Source: Burkholderia sp. (lineage in GTDB: Bacteria; Pseudomonadota; Gammaproteobacteria; Burkholderiales; Burkholderiaceae). Taken from it: a stretch of DNA of 64,000 nt. Below the pieces are notes generated by a model. It had not been told where the DNA came from. It saw only the letters and a list, made by a program, of their open reading frames with translations, and did not search any database. The translations under genes were made by a program, and so were the position numbers. Positions 36,972 to 45,823 of the stretch are shown in pieces. How positions within the stretch are numbered: the first letter of the stretch is position 1; each line of letters opens with the position of its first letter. The stretch covers positions 124,001-188,000 of the forward strand of contig JAIRVP010000015.1 of NCBI GenBank assembly GCA_031253835.1, given 5' to 3'.

Positions 36972-38618
36972 ATGACGGGATGGAATCACGCGCGGCAGGC
37001 GCGCGATGCACGGCTCGCGGCCGGCGCGGCCTACGCGCAGGGCAAGCGGGTCGATGCGCGCGACACCGTTGCGTTGCTCGAAGCGGTGCTGCGGCCCGGC
37101 GACCGCGTCTGCCTCGAAGGCGACAACCAGAAGCAGGCCGACCTGCTCGCGACGGCGCTCGCCGACGTCGACAGCGCGAAGATCCACGACCTGCACATGG
37201 TGCAGTCCGGCGTCGTGCTGCCCGAGCATCTCGACGTGTTCGAGCGCGGCATCGCGAAGCGTCTCGACTTCGCGTATTCGGGCCCGCAGTCGCAGCGCAT
37301 CGCGAAGCTGCTGTTCGGCGGCAAGATCGCGCTCGGTGCGGTGCATACCTATCTCGAGCTGTTCGCGCGCTACTTTATCGACCTCACGCCGCAGGTCGCG
37401 CTGATCGCCGCGGTCAGCGCCGATCGCGACGGCAACCTGTACACGGGCCCGAACACCGAGGACACGCCGACCGTCGTCGAGGCCACCGCATTCAAGGACG
37501 GCGTCGTGATCGCGCAGGTCGACCGCATCGTCGACAAGGTACCGCGCGTCGACATCCCCGGCGACCGCGTGCATTTCGTCGTCGAGGCCGGCCGGCCGTT
37601 CTACGTCGAGCCGCTGTTCACGCGCGATCCGGCCGCGATCACCGAAACGCAGATCCTCACCGCGATGCTCGCGATCAAGGGCATCTACGAGCCGTACGGC
37701 ATCAAGCGCCTGAACCACGGGATCGGCTTCAACACGGCCGCGATCGAGCTGCTGCTGCCGACCTACGGCGAGAAGCTCGGGCTGAAGGGCAAGGTCTGCA
37801 CGCACTGGGCGCTCAATCCGCACCCGACATTGATTCCCGCGATCGAGTCGGGCTGGGTCGAGCAGATCCACTGCTTCGGCTCCGAAGTCGGGATGGACGA
37901 CTACATCCGCGAACGTTCCGACGTGTGGTTCACGGGCCCCGACGGGTCGCTGCGCTCGAACCGCGCGTTCTGCCAGACGGCCGGCCTCTATGCGTGCGAC
38001 ATGTTCATCGGCTCGACGCTGCAGATCGACCTGTCCGGCCATTCGTCGACGGTCACGGCCGAGCGCATCGCCGGCTTCGGCGGCGCGCCGAACATGGGCA
38101 GCGATGCGCGCGGCCGGCGCCATCCGAGCGAGCCGTGGCTGAAGGCCGGCGCGGAAGCGGACCCCGACACGCCGGCGGCGCTGCGGCGCGGCCGCAAGCT
38201 CGTCGTGCAGATCGGCGAGACGTTCGGCGACAAGAACGTGCCGATGTTCGTCGAGAAGCTCGACGCGCTGAAGCTCGCCGACAAGCTGCAGCTCGACCTC
38301 GCGCCGATCATGGTCTACGGCGACGACGTCACGCACATCGTCACCGAGGAAGGGATCGCGAACCTGCTGATGTGCCGCGACAGGGACGAACGCGAGCATG
38401 CGATCCGCGGCGTCGCCGGCTATACGGAGATCGGCCGCGGCCGCGACCGGAAGATGGTCGAGCGGCTGCGCGAGCGCGGCGTGATCCGCCGCCCGGAGGA
38501 TCTCGGCATCGATCCGCTCGACGCCGACCGCCGCTGGCTCGCCGCGCGCTCGATCAAGGATCTCGTGCACTGGTCGGGCGGGCTCTATGCGCCGCCGGCC
38601 CGGTTCCGCAACTGGTGA
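36972..38618 (+). CDS. mdcA: Malonate decarboxylase alpha subunit (acetyl-S-ACP:malonate ACP transferase)
   Basis: A 548-residue CoA-transferase-fold subunit that exchanges acetyl for malonyl on the carrier protein MdcC. It starts MTGWNHARQARDARLAAG and has the MdcA sequence throughout, including VCLEGDNQKQADLLA, IEQLL-type helices and the C-terminal RDRKMVERLRERGVI. Length is normal (about 550). GGGAGA precedes the ATG. It is the first decarboxylase gene after madLM. Confidence 0.94.
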   Translation: MTGWNHARQARDARLAAGAAYAQGKRVDARDTVALLEAVLRPGDRVCLEGDNQKQADLLATALADVDSAKIHDLHMVQSGVVLPEHLDVFERGIAKRLDFAYSGPQSQRIAKLLFGGKIALGAVHTYLELFARYFIDLTPQVALIAAVSADRDGNLYTGPNTEDTPTVVEATAFKDGVVIAQVDRIVDKVPRVDIPGDRVHFVVEAGRPFYVEPLFTRDPAAITETQILTAMLAIKGIYEPYGIKRLNHGIGFNTAAIELLLPTYGEKLGLKGKVCTHWALNPHPTLIPAIESGWVEQIHCFGSEVGMDDYIRERSDVWFTGPDGSLRSNRAFCQTAGLYACDMFIGSTLQIDLSGHSSTVTAERIAGFGGAPNMGSDARGRRHPSEPWLKAGAEADPDTPAALRRGRKLVVQIGETFGDKNVPMFVEKLDALKLADKLQLDLAPIMVYGDDVTHIVTEEGIANLLMCRDRDEREHAIRGVAGYTEIGRGRDRKMVERLRERGVIRRPEDLGIDPLDADRRWLAARSIKDLVHWSGGLYAPPARFRNW

Positions 38619-38628
38619 GGAAGAGGGC

Positions 38629-38943
38629 ATGGAACAGTTGAACTATCGCTTCACCGCGCGCGAACGCGCGAAGGGCGAGCAGGCCGCGGCGCTCGTCGGC
38701 GTGGTCGCGTCCGGCAATCTCGAGGTGCTCGTCGAGCGCGTGCTGCCGGGCAACGAATGCGAGATCGACATCCGCACCGCGGCGGTCGGTTTCGGCGCGG
38801 TATGGCAGGCCGTCGTGTCGGATTTCGTCGAACGGCGCACGCCGGGCGGTTTGAAGCTGTCGATCAACGACGGCGGCGCGCGGCCCGACATGGTGTCGTT
38901 GCGGCTCGCGCAGGCCGTGCGCGCAATCGAGGGGGACGCATGA
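38629..38943 (+). CDS. mdcC: Malonate decarboxylase acyl carrier protein (delta subunit)
   Basis: A 104-residue carrier. The attachment serine for the 2'-(5''-phosphoribosyl)-3'-dephospho-CoA arm is Ser28 in VVASGNLEVLVE, the expected place near residue 25-30. The ATG at 38629 is chosen by length and by MEQLNYRF. The stop overlaps the mdcD start as ATGA. Confidence 0.93.
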   Translation: MEQLNYRFTARERAKGEQAAALVGVVASGNLEVLVERVLPGNECEIDIRTAAVGFGAVWQAVVSDFVERRTPGGLKLSINDGGARPDMVSLRLAQAVRAIEGDA

Positions 38944-39875
38944 TGAGCGACGTGATCCACGACGCACCGGCGTTCGTCGCGAACGGCGCGAGCTGGTACG
39001 AAGCGTCGGCGCGGCAGCGCATCGACGGGTTGCTCGACGCGGGCAGCTTCGACGAATTCCTCGGGCCGGCCGAACGCGTGACGAGCCCGCACCTGCCGTT
39101 GTTCGACCTGCCGCAGCAATTCGACGACGGGATGGTGGTCGGCCACGGCCGGCTCGACGGCCGGCCGGTGTTCGTCGCCGCGCAGGAGGGCCGCTTCATG
39201 GGCGGCGCGTTCGGCGAGGTGCACGGCGCGAAGCTCACCGGGCTGCTGCGCGCCGCGCGGGAAGTCGGCAAGCCGGTGCTGATCCTGTTCGATACGGGCG
39301 GCGTGCGGCTGCAGGAAGCGAACGCGGGCGAACTCGCGATCGCCGAGATCATGCGTGCGCTCGTCGACGCGCGTGCGGCCGGCGTGCCGGTGATCGGGCT
39401 GATCGGCGGGCGCGCGGGCTGCTACGGCGGCGGCGGCTTGCTTGCCGCGTGCTGTTCGGCGCTCGCTGTGTCGGAGCAGGGGCGCATCAGCGTGTCGGGC
39501 CCCGAAGTGATCGAGACCAATCGCGGCGTCGAGGAATTCGATTCGAAGGATCGCGCGCTGATCTGGCGCACGATGGGCGGCAAGCACCGGCGGCTGATCG
39601 GCGGCGCCGATCGTTACGTGGCCGATACGCCGGACGCGTTCCGCGCGGCGGCACTCGACCTGATCGGCCGTGCGCCGGCGTTCGATGCGGAAATGCTGCG
39701 CGCGGAGCAGGCGCGCCTTGAAGCGCGTGTCGCACGGTTCGGCGCGTGCAAGGATGCGCTCGACGTGTGGCGAGCGCTCGGGGCCGACCAGCCGGAAGCG
39801 ATCCCGGGCATGCCCGACGACGCATTCGCGAAGCTCGCCGACCAGTTACAGGAGCCGCAGCATGACGCTCGATGA
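38940..39875 (+). CDS. mdcD: Malonate decarboxylase beta subunit
   Basis: A 311-residue carboxyltransferase-like subunit that, with MdcE, decarboxylates malonyl-S-ACP to acetyl-S-ACP. It has SWYEASARQRIDGLLD at the start, the crotonase-like ILFDTGGVRLQEANAGE segment (first 15 residues diagnostic) and GGRAGCYGGGG. ATG codons at 38940 and 38943 are both possible; the first overlaps mdcC. Confidence 0.94.
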   Translation: MMSDVIHDAPAFVANGASWYEASARQRIDGLLDAGSFDEFLGPAERVTSPHLPLFDLPQQFDDGMVVGHGRLDGRPVFVAAQEGRFMGGAFGEVHGAKLTGLLRAAREVGKPVLILFDTGGVRLQEANAGELAIAEIMRALVDARAAGVPVIGLIGGRAGCYGGGGLLAACCSALAVSEQGRISVSGPEVIETNRGVEEFDSKDRALIWRTMGGKHRRLIGGADRYVADTPDAFRAAALDLIGRAPAFDAEMLRAEQARLEARVARFGACKDALDVWRALGADQPEAIPGMPDDAFAKLADQLQEPQHDAR

Positions 39876-40569
39876 AGTACTGAATTCGCTGTTTCCCCGG
39901 GGCCATTCGATCGCGCGTGATGGCGGCCTGCTGACGGGCCACGCGGAACTGGCCGGCACGCGCGTCGACGTGATCGGCGTCGCCGGCCGCTTGCCGTTCG
40001 GCATCGACGAAGCGCTGACGCTCGCGTCGCGCGTGCTCGACACGATCGCACGCGGCGGCGACACGCCGATCGTCGTGCTCGTCGACAGCGACAGCCAGCG
40101 GATGAGCAAGCGCGACGAGCTGCTCGGCCTGAACGAAGGGCTGTCGCATCTCGCGAAGTGCCTGATGCACGCGGATCTCGCCGGGCACCGGACGATCGGC
40201 GTGCTGTACGGCCATACGGCCGCCGGTGCGTTCATCGCGACCGCGCTCGCGACGCGCACGCTGCTCGCGGTGCCGGGCGCCGAGCCGGAGGTGATGGACC
40301 TGCCGTCGATGTCGCGCGTGACCAAGCTGCCGATCGACGTGCTGAAGGAGATGTCGCGTTCGACGCCGGTGTTCGCGCCGGGGCTCGACAACCTCGTGAA
40401 GATGGGCGCCGTCGACGCCGTGCTCGATCCGGCCCGTGCGCTCGACGCGCAGGTCGCCGAATGGCTCGGCAAGCCGGCCGACCGTATCGACCGGCGTGCG
40501 TCGCGCGGCCGGCCGGTCGCGACCGATGTCGCACAGCGCGTCGAGGCACTCGCGCGTGCCGCACGCTGA
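39862..40569 (+). CDS. mdcE: Malonate decarboxylase gamma subunit
   Basis: A 235-residue partner of MdcD, beginning MTLDEVLNSLFPRGH with AGGAG 8 bases upstream, overlapping mdcD by 14 bases. It contains the conserved VDSDSQRMSKRDELLGLNE (short hallmark SQRMSKRDE) and VLYGHTAAGAFIATAL regions of biotin-independent malonate decarboxylases. Confidence 0.94.
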   Translation: MTLDEVLNSLFPRGHSIARDGGLLTGHAELAGTRVDVIGVAGRLPFGIDEALTLASRVLDTIARGGDTPIVVLVDSDSQRMSKRDELLGLNEGLSHLAKCLMHADLAGHRTIGVLYGHTAAGAFIATALATRTLLAVPGAEPEVMDLPSMSRVTKLPIDVLKEMSRSTPVFAPGLDNLVKMGAVDAVLDPARALDAQVAEWLGKPADRIDRRASRGRPVATDVAQRVEALARAAR

Positions 40570-41224
40570 ACTGCCGCTGCGCCGCCACACGCTCGTCACG
40601 CTGACGGCGGCCGGATGGGGCGCGGCATTCGCGCGCGACCCTGCGCTCGCGGGCGATCCGCGCGTGCGCGCATGGGCCGAACGCGGCTGGCCGCTGATCG
40701 TGCGCCGGGCGTCGCCGGATGAAGCCGATGCCGGCCGCGTGCCGCTCGGCCTGCCGCTGCCGCCTGCGGCGGGCAAGCGGCGCATTGCGCTGAACGTCGC
40801 CGCCGACGCGCTCGCGACGGTCGGCCCGCTGCCCGCGCTGGCCGACGTGCTCGCCGCCGCGCCCGACGCATGGCAGGAGCCGTTGCGCGCGCTCGACGCG
40901 CTCGGCGCGCGCTGCGGCGTGCAGGGCCGCGTGTTCGGCAGTCTTGCCTGGCAGACGCTGACCGGCGAGCCGTACCTGGGCCCATCGTCCGATCTCGATA
41001 TCGTGTTTCCGCTGCCGGAGGCTGCGTCGCTTGCCGCGCTGCTCGACGGCGTCGCGGCGATCGATGCGCGCGCGCCGATGCGCATCGACGGCGAACTGCT
41101 GCGCGCCGACGGTGCGGGCGTCAACTGGCGCGAACTGCACGCGCGGCTGCCCGAAGTCGCGGTCAAGACCGCGATCGCCGTCGAATTGATGGCGGCCGAC
41201 GCCTTCACCGGAGACGCACGATGA
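40556..41224 (+). CDS. mdcG: Phosphoribosyl-dephospho-CoA transferase (MdcG)
   Basis: A 222-residue nucleotidyltransferase that attaches the prosthetic group to MdcC, releasing pyrophosphate. The nucleotidyltransferase signature GSLAWQTLTG followed by SSDLDIVF (catalytic DxD) is present at about residues 125-150. The GTG at 40556, overlapping mdcE by 14 bases, gives the best N-terminus (MPHAELPLRRH). The next gene starts in an ATGA-like overlap. Confidence 0.9.
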   Translation: MPHAELPLRRHTLVTLTAAGWGAAFARDPALAGDPRVRAWAERGWPLIVRRASPDEADAGRVPLGLPLPPAAGKRRIALNVAADALATVGPLPALADVLAAAPDAWQEPLRALDALGARCGVQGRVFGSLAWQTLTGEPYLGPSSDLDIVFPLPEAASLAALLDGVAAIDARAPMRIDGELLRADGAGVNWRELHARLPEVAVKTAIAVELMAADAFTGDAR

Positions 41225-42087
41225 GCGCATGGGCTGCCTGCCGCGTACCGGCGCCGTCCGATGCCGAGCGCATCGCCGCGCAGGCCGAGCGCAGCCTCGT
41301 GCTCGAAATCCAGACCTATCCGAAGCCGGGTCTCGTCAGTCACGTCGACACCGGCAGTCACACCGACATGGACGCCGCGACGTTCGCGCGCAGCGCCGCC
41401 GTGCTGCGGCCTTACTTCGCGGAACTGGCCGACGCGGGCGCGCGCGACGCGGACATGGCCGTGCTGCGCAAGATCGGCCTGCGTGCCGAGCACGCGATGC
41501 TCGCCGCGACCGGCGGCGTCAATACGCATCGCGGCGCGATCTTCGGGCTCGGGCTGCTGTGCGCGGCCGCGGGCCGGCGTGCGGTGCCGGGCGCCGTGCC
41601 GGACGGGACGACGCTCGGCGCGTTCGTCTCCGGCCGCTGGGGCACCGATATCCTCGGCGGCCCGCGTTTGCCCGACAGCCACGGCGAGCGTGCGAGCCGC
41701 CGCTACGGCGTCGGCGGGGCGCGCCGCGAAGCGGCCGACGGCTTCACGACCGTGTACGCGGTCGGCTTGCCTGCGCTGCGCCGCGCGCAGCGCGATCGGC
41801 CCGACGATCCGGAGGCCGCGCGCGTCGCAGCGTGCTTTGCGCTGATCGCCGCGCTCGACGACACGAATCTGTTGCATCGGGGCGGGCAGGATGGCCTCGA
41901 TTTCGCGCGGGCGACCGCCCGTGCGTTCGTCGCACGCGGCGGCGTGCGTGCGCGCGACTGGCGGCTGCGCGCGGCCGCCGCGCACCGTGCGTTCGTCGCG
42001 CGCCGGTTGAGCCCGGGCGGCGCGGCCGACCTGCTCGCGATGAGCGTATTCGTCGATGCGCTCGAAGCCGACGGGGCGTCGCGATGA
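41221..42087 (+). CDS. mdcB: Triphosphoribosyl-dephospho-CoA synthase (MdcB)
   Basis: A 288-residue CitG/MdcB protein that makes the prosthetic-group precursor from ATP and dephospho-CoA. Family motifs: LEIQTYPKPGLVSHVDTGSH (core PKPGLVS), TGGVNTHRGAIFGLG (core GGVNTHRG) and ALDDTNLLHRGG. In Pseudomonas mdcB follows mdcA; here it lies between mdcG and mdcH. Confidence 0.93.
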   Translation: MSAWAACRVPAPSDAERIAAQAERSLVLEIQTYPKPGLVSHVDTGSHTDMDAATFARSAAVLRPYFAELADAGARDADMAVLRKIGLRAEHAMLAATGGVNTHRGAIFGLGLLCAAAGRRAVPGAVPDGTTLGAFVSGRWGTDILGGPRLPDSHGERASRRYGVGGARREAADGFTTVYAVGLPALRRAQRDRPDDPEAARVAACFALIAALDDTNLLHRGGQDGLDFARATARAFVARGGVRARDWRLRAAAAHRAFVARRLSPGGAADLLAMSVFVDALEADGASR

Positions 42088-43016
42088 CGCTGGCCATCCT
42101 CTGTTCGGGGCAAGGCGCGCAGCGCGCCGACATGTTCGACCTGACGGGCACGGCGCCGCAGGCCGATGCGCTGTTCGCGCATGCCGGCCGGCTCCTCGGC
42201 GACGACCCGCGCACCTGGGTCCGGCAGGCCGGGCCCGACGCGCTGAGAGAGAACCGCGCCGCGCAGATCCTCTGTACGGTCCAGGCGCTCGCGGCCGCCG
42301 CGCTGCTCGACGCGGCGTGGCCGCGCCGGCGCTGCGTCGCGGGCTACAGCGTCGGCGAGGTCGGCTCGTGGAGCGTCGCGGGGATGATCGAGCCGCATGA
42401 CGCGCTCGACCTGGCCGCCGCACGTGCCCGCGCGATGGATGCGGCGAGCGGCGGCGACGAGCGGATGGTGTTCGTGCGCGGCCTGACGCGCGCGCAGCTC
42501 GCGCAATTGTGCGACGGCCGCGAGGCGGCCATCGCGATCGCGAATCCCGGCGACGCGTTCGTCGTCGCGGGGCGGCAGGCCGATGTCGATGCCGTGGCCG
42601 ACGACGCGGCTCGCGCCGGCGCACTGCGCGTCGCGCCCGTCTGCGTGCGGATCGCGTCGCACACACGCCGGCTTGCGGCGGCGGTGCCGGTGTTTCGCGC
42701 GTCGCTTGCCGCGACGCATGTCCGGCGGCCGCTGCCCGGCACGCGGCTGTTTTCGGGGATCGACGGCGCGTCGGTGCTCGATGTCGACGCCGGCCTCGAC
42801 AAGCTCGCGCGGCAGATCGCGGAGCCGGTCGAGTGGTCGGCCTGTCTCGCCGCGTGCGTGGAGGCCGGCGCGACGGCATTTCTCGAACTCGGCCCCGGGC
42901 GCGCGCTGGCCGAGATGGCCGGCGGCGCGTACCCCGCATTGCCGGCGCGCAGCCTGGCGGATTTCCGTTCCGTAGACGGCGTGACGAGCTGGCTCGCGCG
43001 CGTCGCGGCCGGCTGA
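42084..43016 (+). CDS. mdcH: Malonyl-CoA acyltransferase of malonate decarboxylase (epsilon subunit)
   Basis: A 310-residue FabD-like acyltransferase that primes the MdcC carrier with malonyl. The opening LAILCSGQGAQ, the nucleophile motif GYSVGE (Ser near residue 91) and a late HTRRL histidine are present. The ATG at 42084 overlaps the mdcB stop. It ends the malonate gene cluster. Confidence 0.93.
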   Translation: MTLAILCSGQGAQRADMFDLTGTAPQADALFAHAGRLLGDDPRTWVRQAGPDALRENRAAQILCTVQALAAAALLDAAWPRRRCVAGYSVGEVGSWSVAGMIEPHDALDLAAARARAMDAASGGDERMVFVRGLTRAQLAQLCDGREAAIAIANPGDAFVVAGRQADVDAVADDAARAGALRVAPVCVRIASHTRRLAAAVPVFRASLAATHVRRPLPGTRLFSGIDGASVLDVDAGLDKLARQIAEPVEWSACLAACVEAGATAFLELGPGRALAEMAGGAYPALPARSLADFRSVDGVTSWLARVAAG

Positions 43017-43145
43017 TCGATGGCTCCGAAAACGGCCTGAAATACAGCCGCGAGCCCCGCGTTCCGCACTGTGTGTTGCGCCGACGCAGCAGCGTCGCAG
43101 CCGGTGCTTGCCACGCGATTTGGCGTCGCTACAATGGCGCCCGCC

Positions 43146-43655
43146 ATGAGACCCGCCGCCATCCTTTTCGCTGCGCTTTGCTGCGCGACGAGCGCCCACG
43201 CCAGCCCGATTCCGTCCGATGCCGCATCGGTCGGCACATACTTTTCGTATGACAACGCGGCGGCCGATGCGACCGTCGACCTGATTGAGCAGGCACAGCG
43301 TCGCGTGCTGCTGGCCGGCTATGCGCACGTACCGCCGGCGGTCGCGAGCGCGTTGCGCGCGGCCCGCGCGCGCGGCGTCGAGGTCCGTGTCGTGCTCGTG
43401 CGCTCGTCGCGCGCGGGCCGGTACAGCGGCGCCGGCTATCTGAAATCCGCGGGCATCGACGTCGCGATCGATTCGCGGCACGGCGACCCGGCACCGCGCT
43501 TCGTGATCGTCGACGACAGCGTCGCGCTGACGACGCTGTCCGACGGCGCGGCCGCGCATGCGGAAACGGTGAACGTGTTCCAGCGCGCGCCCGAGCTCGC
43601 ACAATCCTACGCGCAGTCCTTCTGGCGGCTGTACCGGCAGGCCGGCGGCCTCTGA
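43146..43655 (+). CDS. Secreted phospholipase-D-like domain protein with degenerate HKD motif
   Basis: A 169-residue protein with a signal peptide (LFAALCCATSAHA, cleaved before SPIP). The rest is one PLD-like domain: DLIEQAQRRVLLAGYAHVP, ALRAARARGVEVRVVLVRS (core ARGVEVRVVL), then PRFVIVDDSVALTTLSDG and AETVNVF. In active single-domain PLD nucleases this last part contains H-x-K-x4-D; here His and Lys are replaced by Pro/Ala and Arg, with only the Asp kept. An ATG 12 bases earlier is possible. Probably not a standard PLD nuclease. Confidence 0.75.
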   Translation: MRPAAILFAALCCATSAHASPIPSDAASVGTYFSYDNAAADATVDLIEQAQRRVLLAGYAHVPPAVASALRAARARGVEVRVVLVRSSRAGRYSGAGYLKSAGIDVAIDSRHGDPAPRFVIVDDSVALTTLSDGAAAHAETVNVFQRAPELAQSYAQSFWRLYRQAGGL

Positions 43656-43780
43656 CCCCTTCCTTCGGCGTTGCACATGGCGGTGTGACCCTGCTTGCAT
43701 CGGCGCGGCCGATGAACCATGCTCGTTGACAGGCGCCGGCGCGGGTTTCGCGTATCCGGCGCAACGGCAGGGAGCCGATC

Positions 43781-44425
43781 GTGACCGAGTGTTTTGCCGA
43801 TCGCGCCGATGCCGGCCGCCAGCTGGCCGACGCGCTGCGCGATTACGCGGGGCGGAGCGATGTCGTCGTGCTCGCGTTGCCGCGCGGCGGCGTACCCGTC
43901 GCGTATCCGGTCGCCTGTGCGCTGCACGCGCCGCTCGACGTGCTGGTCGTGCGCAAGCTCGGCGTGCCGTTCGATCCCGAACTCGCGATGGGTGCGATCG
44001 CCACCGGCGGCGCGATGCATCTGCAGCGTTCGGTGATCCGTTCGATGGGCGTGTCCGACATGCAGCTCGCCGACGTGATCGTGCGCGAGACGGCCGAGCT
44101 GCATCGCCGTGAGGCGCTGTATCGCGGCACCATGCCGCCGCTGCCGGTCGACGGACGCACCGCGATCGTCGTCGACGACGGCGTCGCGACCGGCGCGTCG
44201 ATGCGCGTCGCGCTGCAGGCGTTGCGCGAACGCCGCCCCGCACGCATCGTCGCGGCGGTGCCGGTCGCGCCGGCGAGCGCGCGGCATGCGTTCGACGATC
44301 TGGCCGACGCCTTCGTCACGGTGTCGCAGCCGTTGCGCTTCTTCGGGATCAGCCAGTTCTACGCACGCTTCGAGCAGACGGGCGACGACGAAGTGCGCAC
44401 GCTGCTCGGCGCGGCGCGGCCCTGA
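43781..44425 (+). CDS. Phosphoribosyltransferase-domain protein
   Basis: A 214-residue type I PRTase-fold protein. The PRPP loop VVDDGVATGASM lies near residue 128 and the N-terminal ALPRGGVPVAYPVA supplies the diphosphate loop. Such proteins often occur alone or fused to a hydrolase in beta-proteobacteria and are annotated as putative phosphoribosyltransferases; true substrate unknown. Start is GTG at 43781 with AGGGAG nine bases before. Convergent with the PHB depolymerase, seven bases apart. Confidence 0.85.
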   Translation: MTECFADRADAGRQLADALRDYAGRSDVVVLALPRGGVPVAYPVACALHAPLDVLVVRKLGVPFDPELAMGAIATGGAMHLQRSVIRSMGVSDMQLADVIVRETAELHRREALYRGTMPPLPVDGRTAIVVDDGVATGASMRVALQALRERRPARIVAAVPVAPASARHAFDDLADAFVTVSQPLRFFGISQFYARFEQTGDDEVRTLLGAARP

Positions 44426-44432
44426 CGCCGCG

Positions 44433-45695
44433 TCACGACCGCCGGGTGCGGCGCGTGCGCGGGCGGGGCGCTTCCGCAAGCGCAAACACGCGCTGCAGCG
44501 CCGGATGGACGTCGCCGCGCCAGCGCGGCCCCGTAAACAGCCCGTAGTGATCGCAAGCGTCGATGTCGACGCGATGGCGCTCGCCGGCCGCGAGGCCGCG
44601 GCACAGGTCGAGCGCCGCATGCGTCTGGCCGGCGCCCGTGACCGCGTCGCATGCGCCTTCGACGGTCAGCAGCGCGACGCCGCGCAGCGCGGCCGGTTCG
44701 ACACGCTTGCCGCCAACCTCCCACGTACCGGTCGCGAGGCTCATGCGCTGGAACACGATGTCGACCGTGTCGAGGAAATAATCGGCCGGCATGTCGAGCA
44801 GCGCCGTGTATTCGAGCAACGCACGCCGCGCACCGGCGAGCCCGGCCATGTCGAAGCGCGACGCGGCCAGCGCGTAGGCTTCGATCAGCGTCAGGAAGCG
44901 CTGCGGATACAACAGCGCGATCTCGCCCTGCTGCAGATAGGTCGGGAACACGTGGCGGCCGTGCCCCGCGAAGCGGGGCGGCACGATGTCGATCAGGTGG
45001 CGGCGGCACCAGTCGAGCGAGTGGGCGGCGGCGGCCGTGCCGAGCGCGCTCGGATTCCGGCGCGCGTCGAGCGGGCCACCGATCAGCGTGACGCTCGCCG
45101 GCGGTGCGAGGCCGCGCGCGGCGCGCAGCGCGAGGGCGCCGAGCGCCGGCACGGTCGCCTGGCACACGGCGACGACGTGCAGCGGCCGGTCGTCGTGCGC
45201 GAGCCCGCCGACGAAGCCGTCGAGCATCGCGACGTACTCGTCGAGCCCGAAGCGGCCCGCTGCGAGCGGCACGTCGCGCGCATTGCACCAGTCGGTCACG
45301 CAGACGTCGCCGTCGGCGAGCAGCGTCTCGACGGTTTCCCGCATCATCACGGCCGCGTGCCCGGCGAGCGGCGCGCACAGCAGCACCGTGCGCCGTGCGT
45401 CGGTACGCGTGAAGCGCCGCAGGTCGCAGAACGGCGTGTGGGCGGCGATCCGCTCGTCGACGGCCGGCCGCCCGATGTCGAAGCGCGGCGGCCCGGCCGA
45501 CGGCCCGAGCAGCGGCTCGAACAGGTCGTCGTAGCACGACGACGCGGCGTGCGGCAGCGTGGCCGCGGGCCACGCGTCGAACGCATGCCGCGTCGCTGCG
45601 CGCCAGGCGCGCATCCATTCCCGCTGCTGCTCGACGAGGGCATACCACATGGCGAACCTTGGGGCGGAAGGGGCGTGAATCTGCATTATGGTCAC
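44433..45695 (-). CDS. phaZ: Intracellular polyhydroxyalkanoate depolymerase
   Basis: A 420-residue protein of the intracellular PHB depolymerase family, which breaks down stored polyhydroxybutyrate granules to 3-hydroxybutyrate oligomers. The catalytic cysteine sits in VVAVCQATVPAL (Cys178), matching the VCQP-type site of Ralstonia PhaZa1; an ACDHYGLFTG histidine near the C-terminus and TDWCNARDVP near residue 135 are also family features. No signal peptide, consistent with granule location. The end is very basic. It is away from any pha biosynthesis genes in this window. Confidence 0.88.
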   Translation of the reverse strand: MTIMQIHAPSAPRFAMWYALVEQQREWMRAWRAATRHAFDAWPAATLPHAASSCYDDLFEPLLGPSAGPPRFDIGRPAVDERIAAHTPFCDLRRFTRTDARRTVLLCAPLAGHAAVMMRETVETLLADGDVCVTDWCNARDVPLAAGRFGLDEYVAMLDGFVGGLAHDDRPLHVVAVCQATVPALGALALRAARGLAPPASVTLIGGPLDARRNPSALGTAAAAHSLDWCRRHLIDIVPPRFAGHGRHVFPTYLQQGEIALLYPQRFLTLIEAYALAASRFDMAGLAGARRALLEYTALLDMPADYFLDTVDIVFQRMSLATGTWEVGGKRVEPAALRGVALLTVEGACDAVTGAGQTHAALDLCRGLAAGERHRVDIDACDHYGLFTGPRWRGDVHPALQRVFALAEAPRPRTRRTRRS

Positions 45696-45823
45696 TGTAG
45701 CCGCGCAGCGGGAGCCGGAAAGCGTCGCCGCCTGCCGCGCATCGAGCGTGCGGGCGCGCTAGCCGATGCCGCGCGACGCTGCTACAGTCGTCGGTCCCAT
45801 TCCCCAGAAGCGGAGCGTTTGCG

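Noticed and set aside
39487..42939. A very long open frame (about 1150 codons) on the minus strand over the mdc genes
   Set aside because: It lies antisense to seven well-supported malonate decarboxylase genes, is extremely Arg/Ala-rich and has no domain. High GC content makes stop codons rare in such frames.
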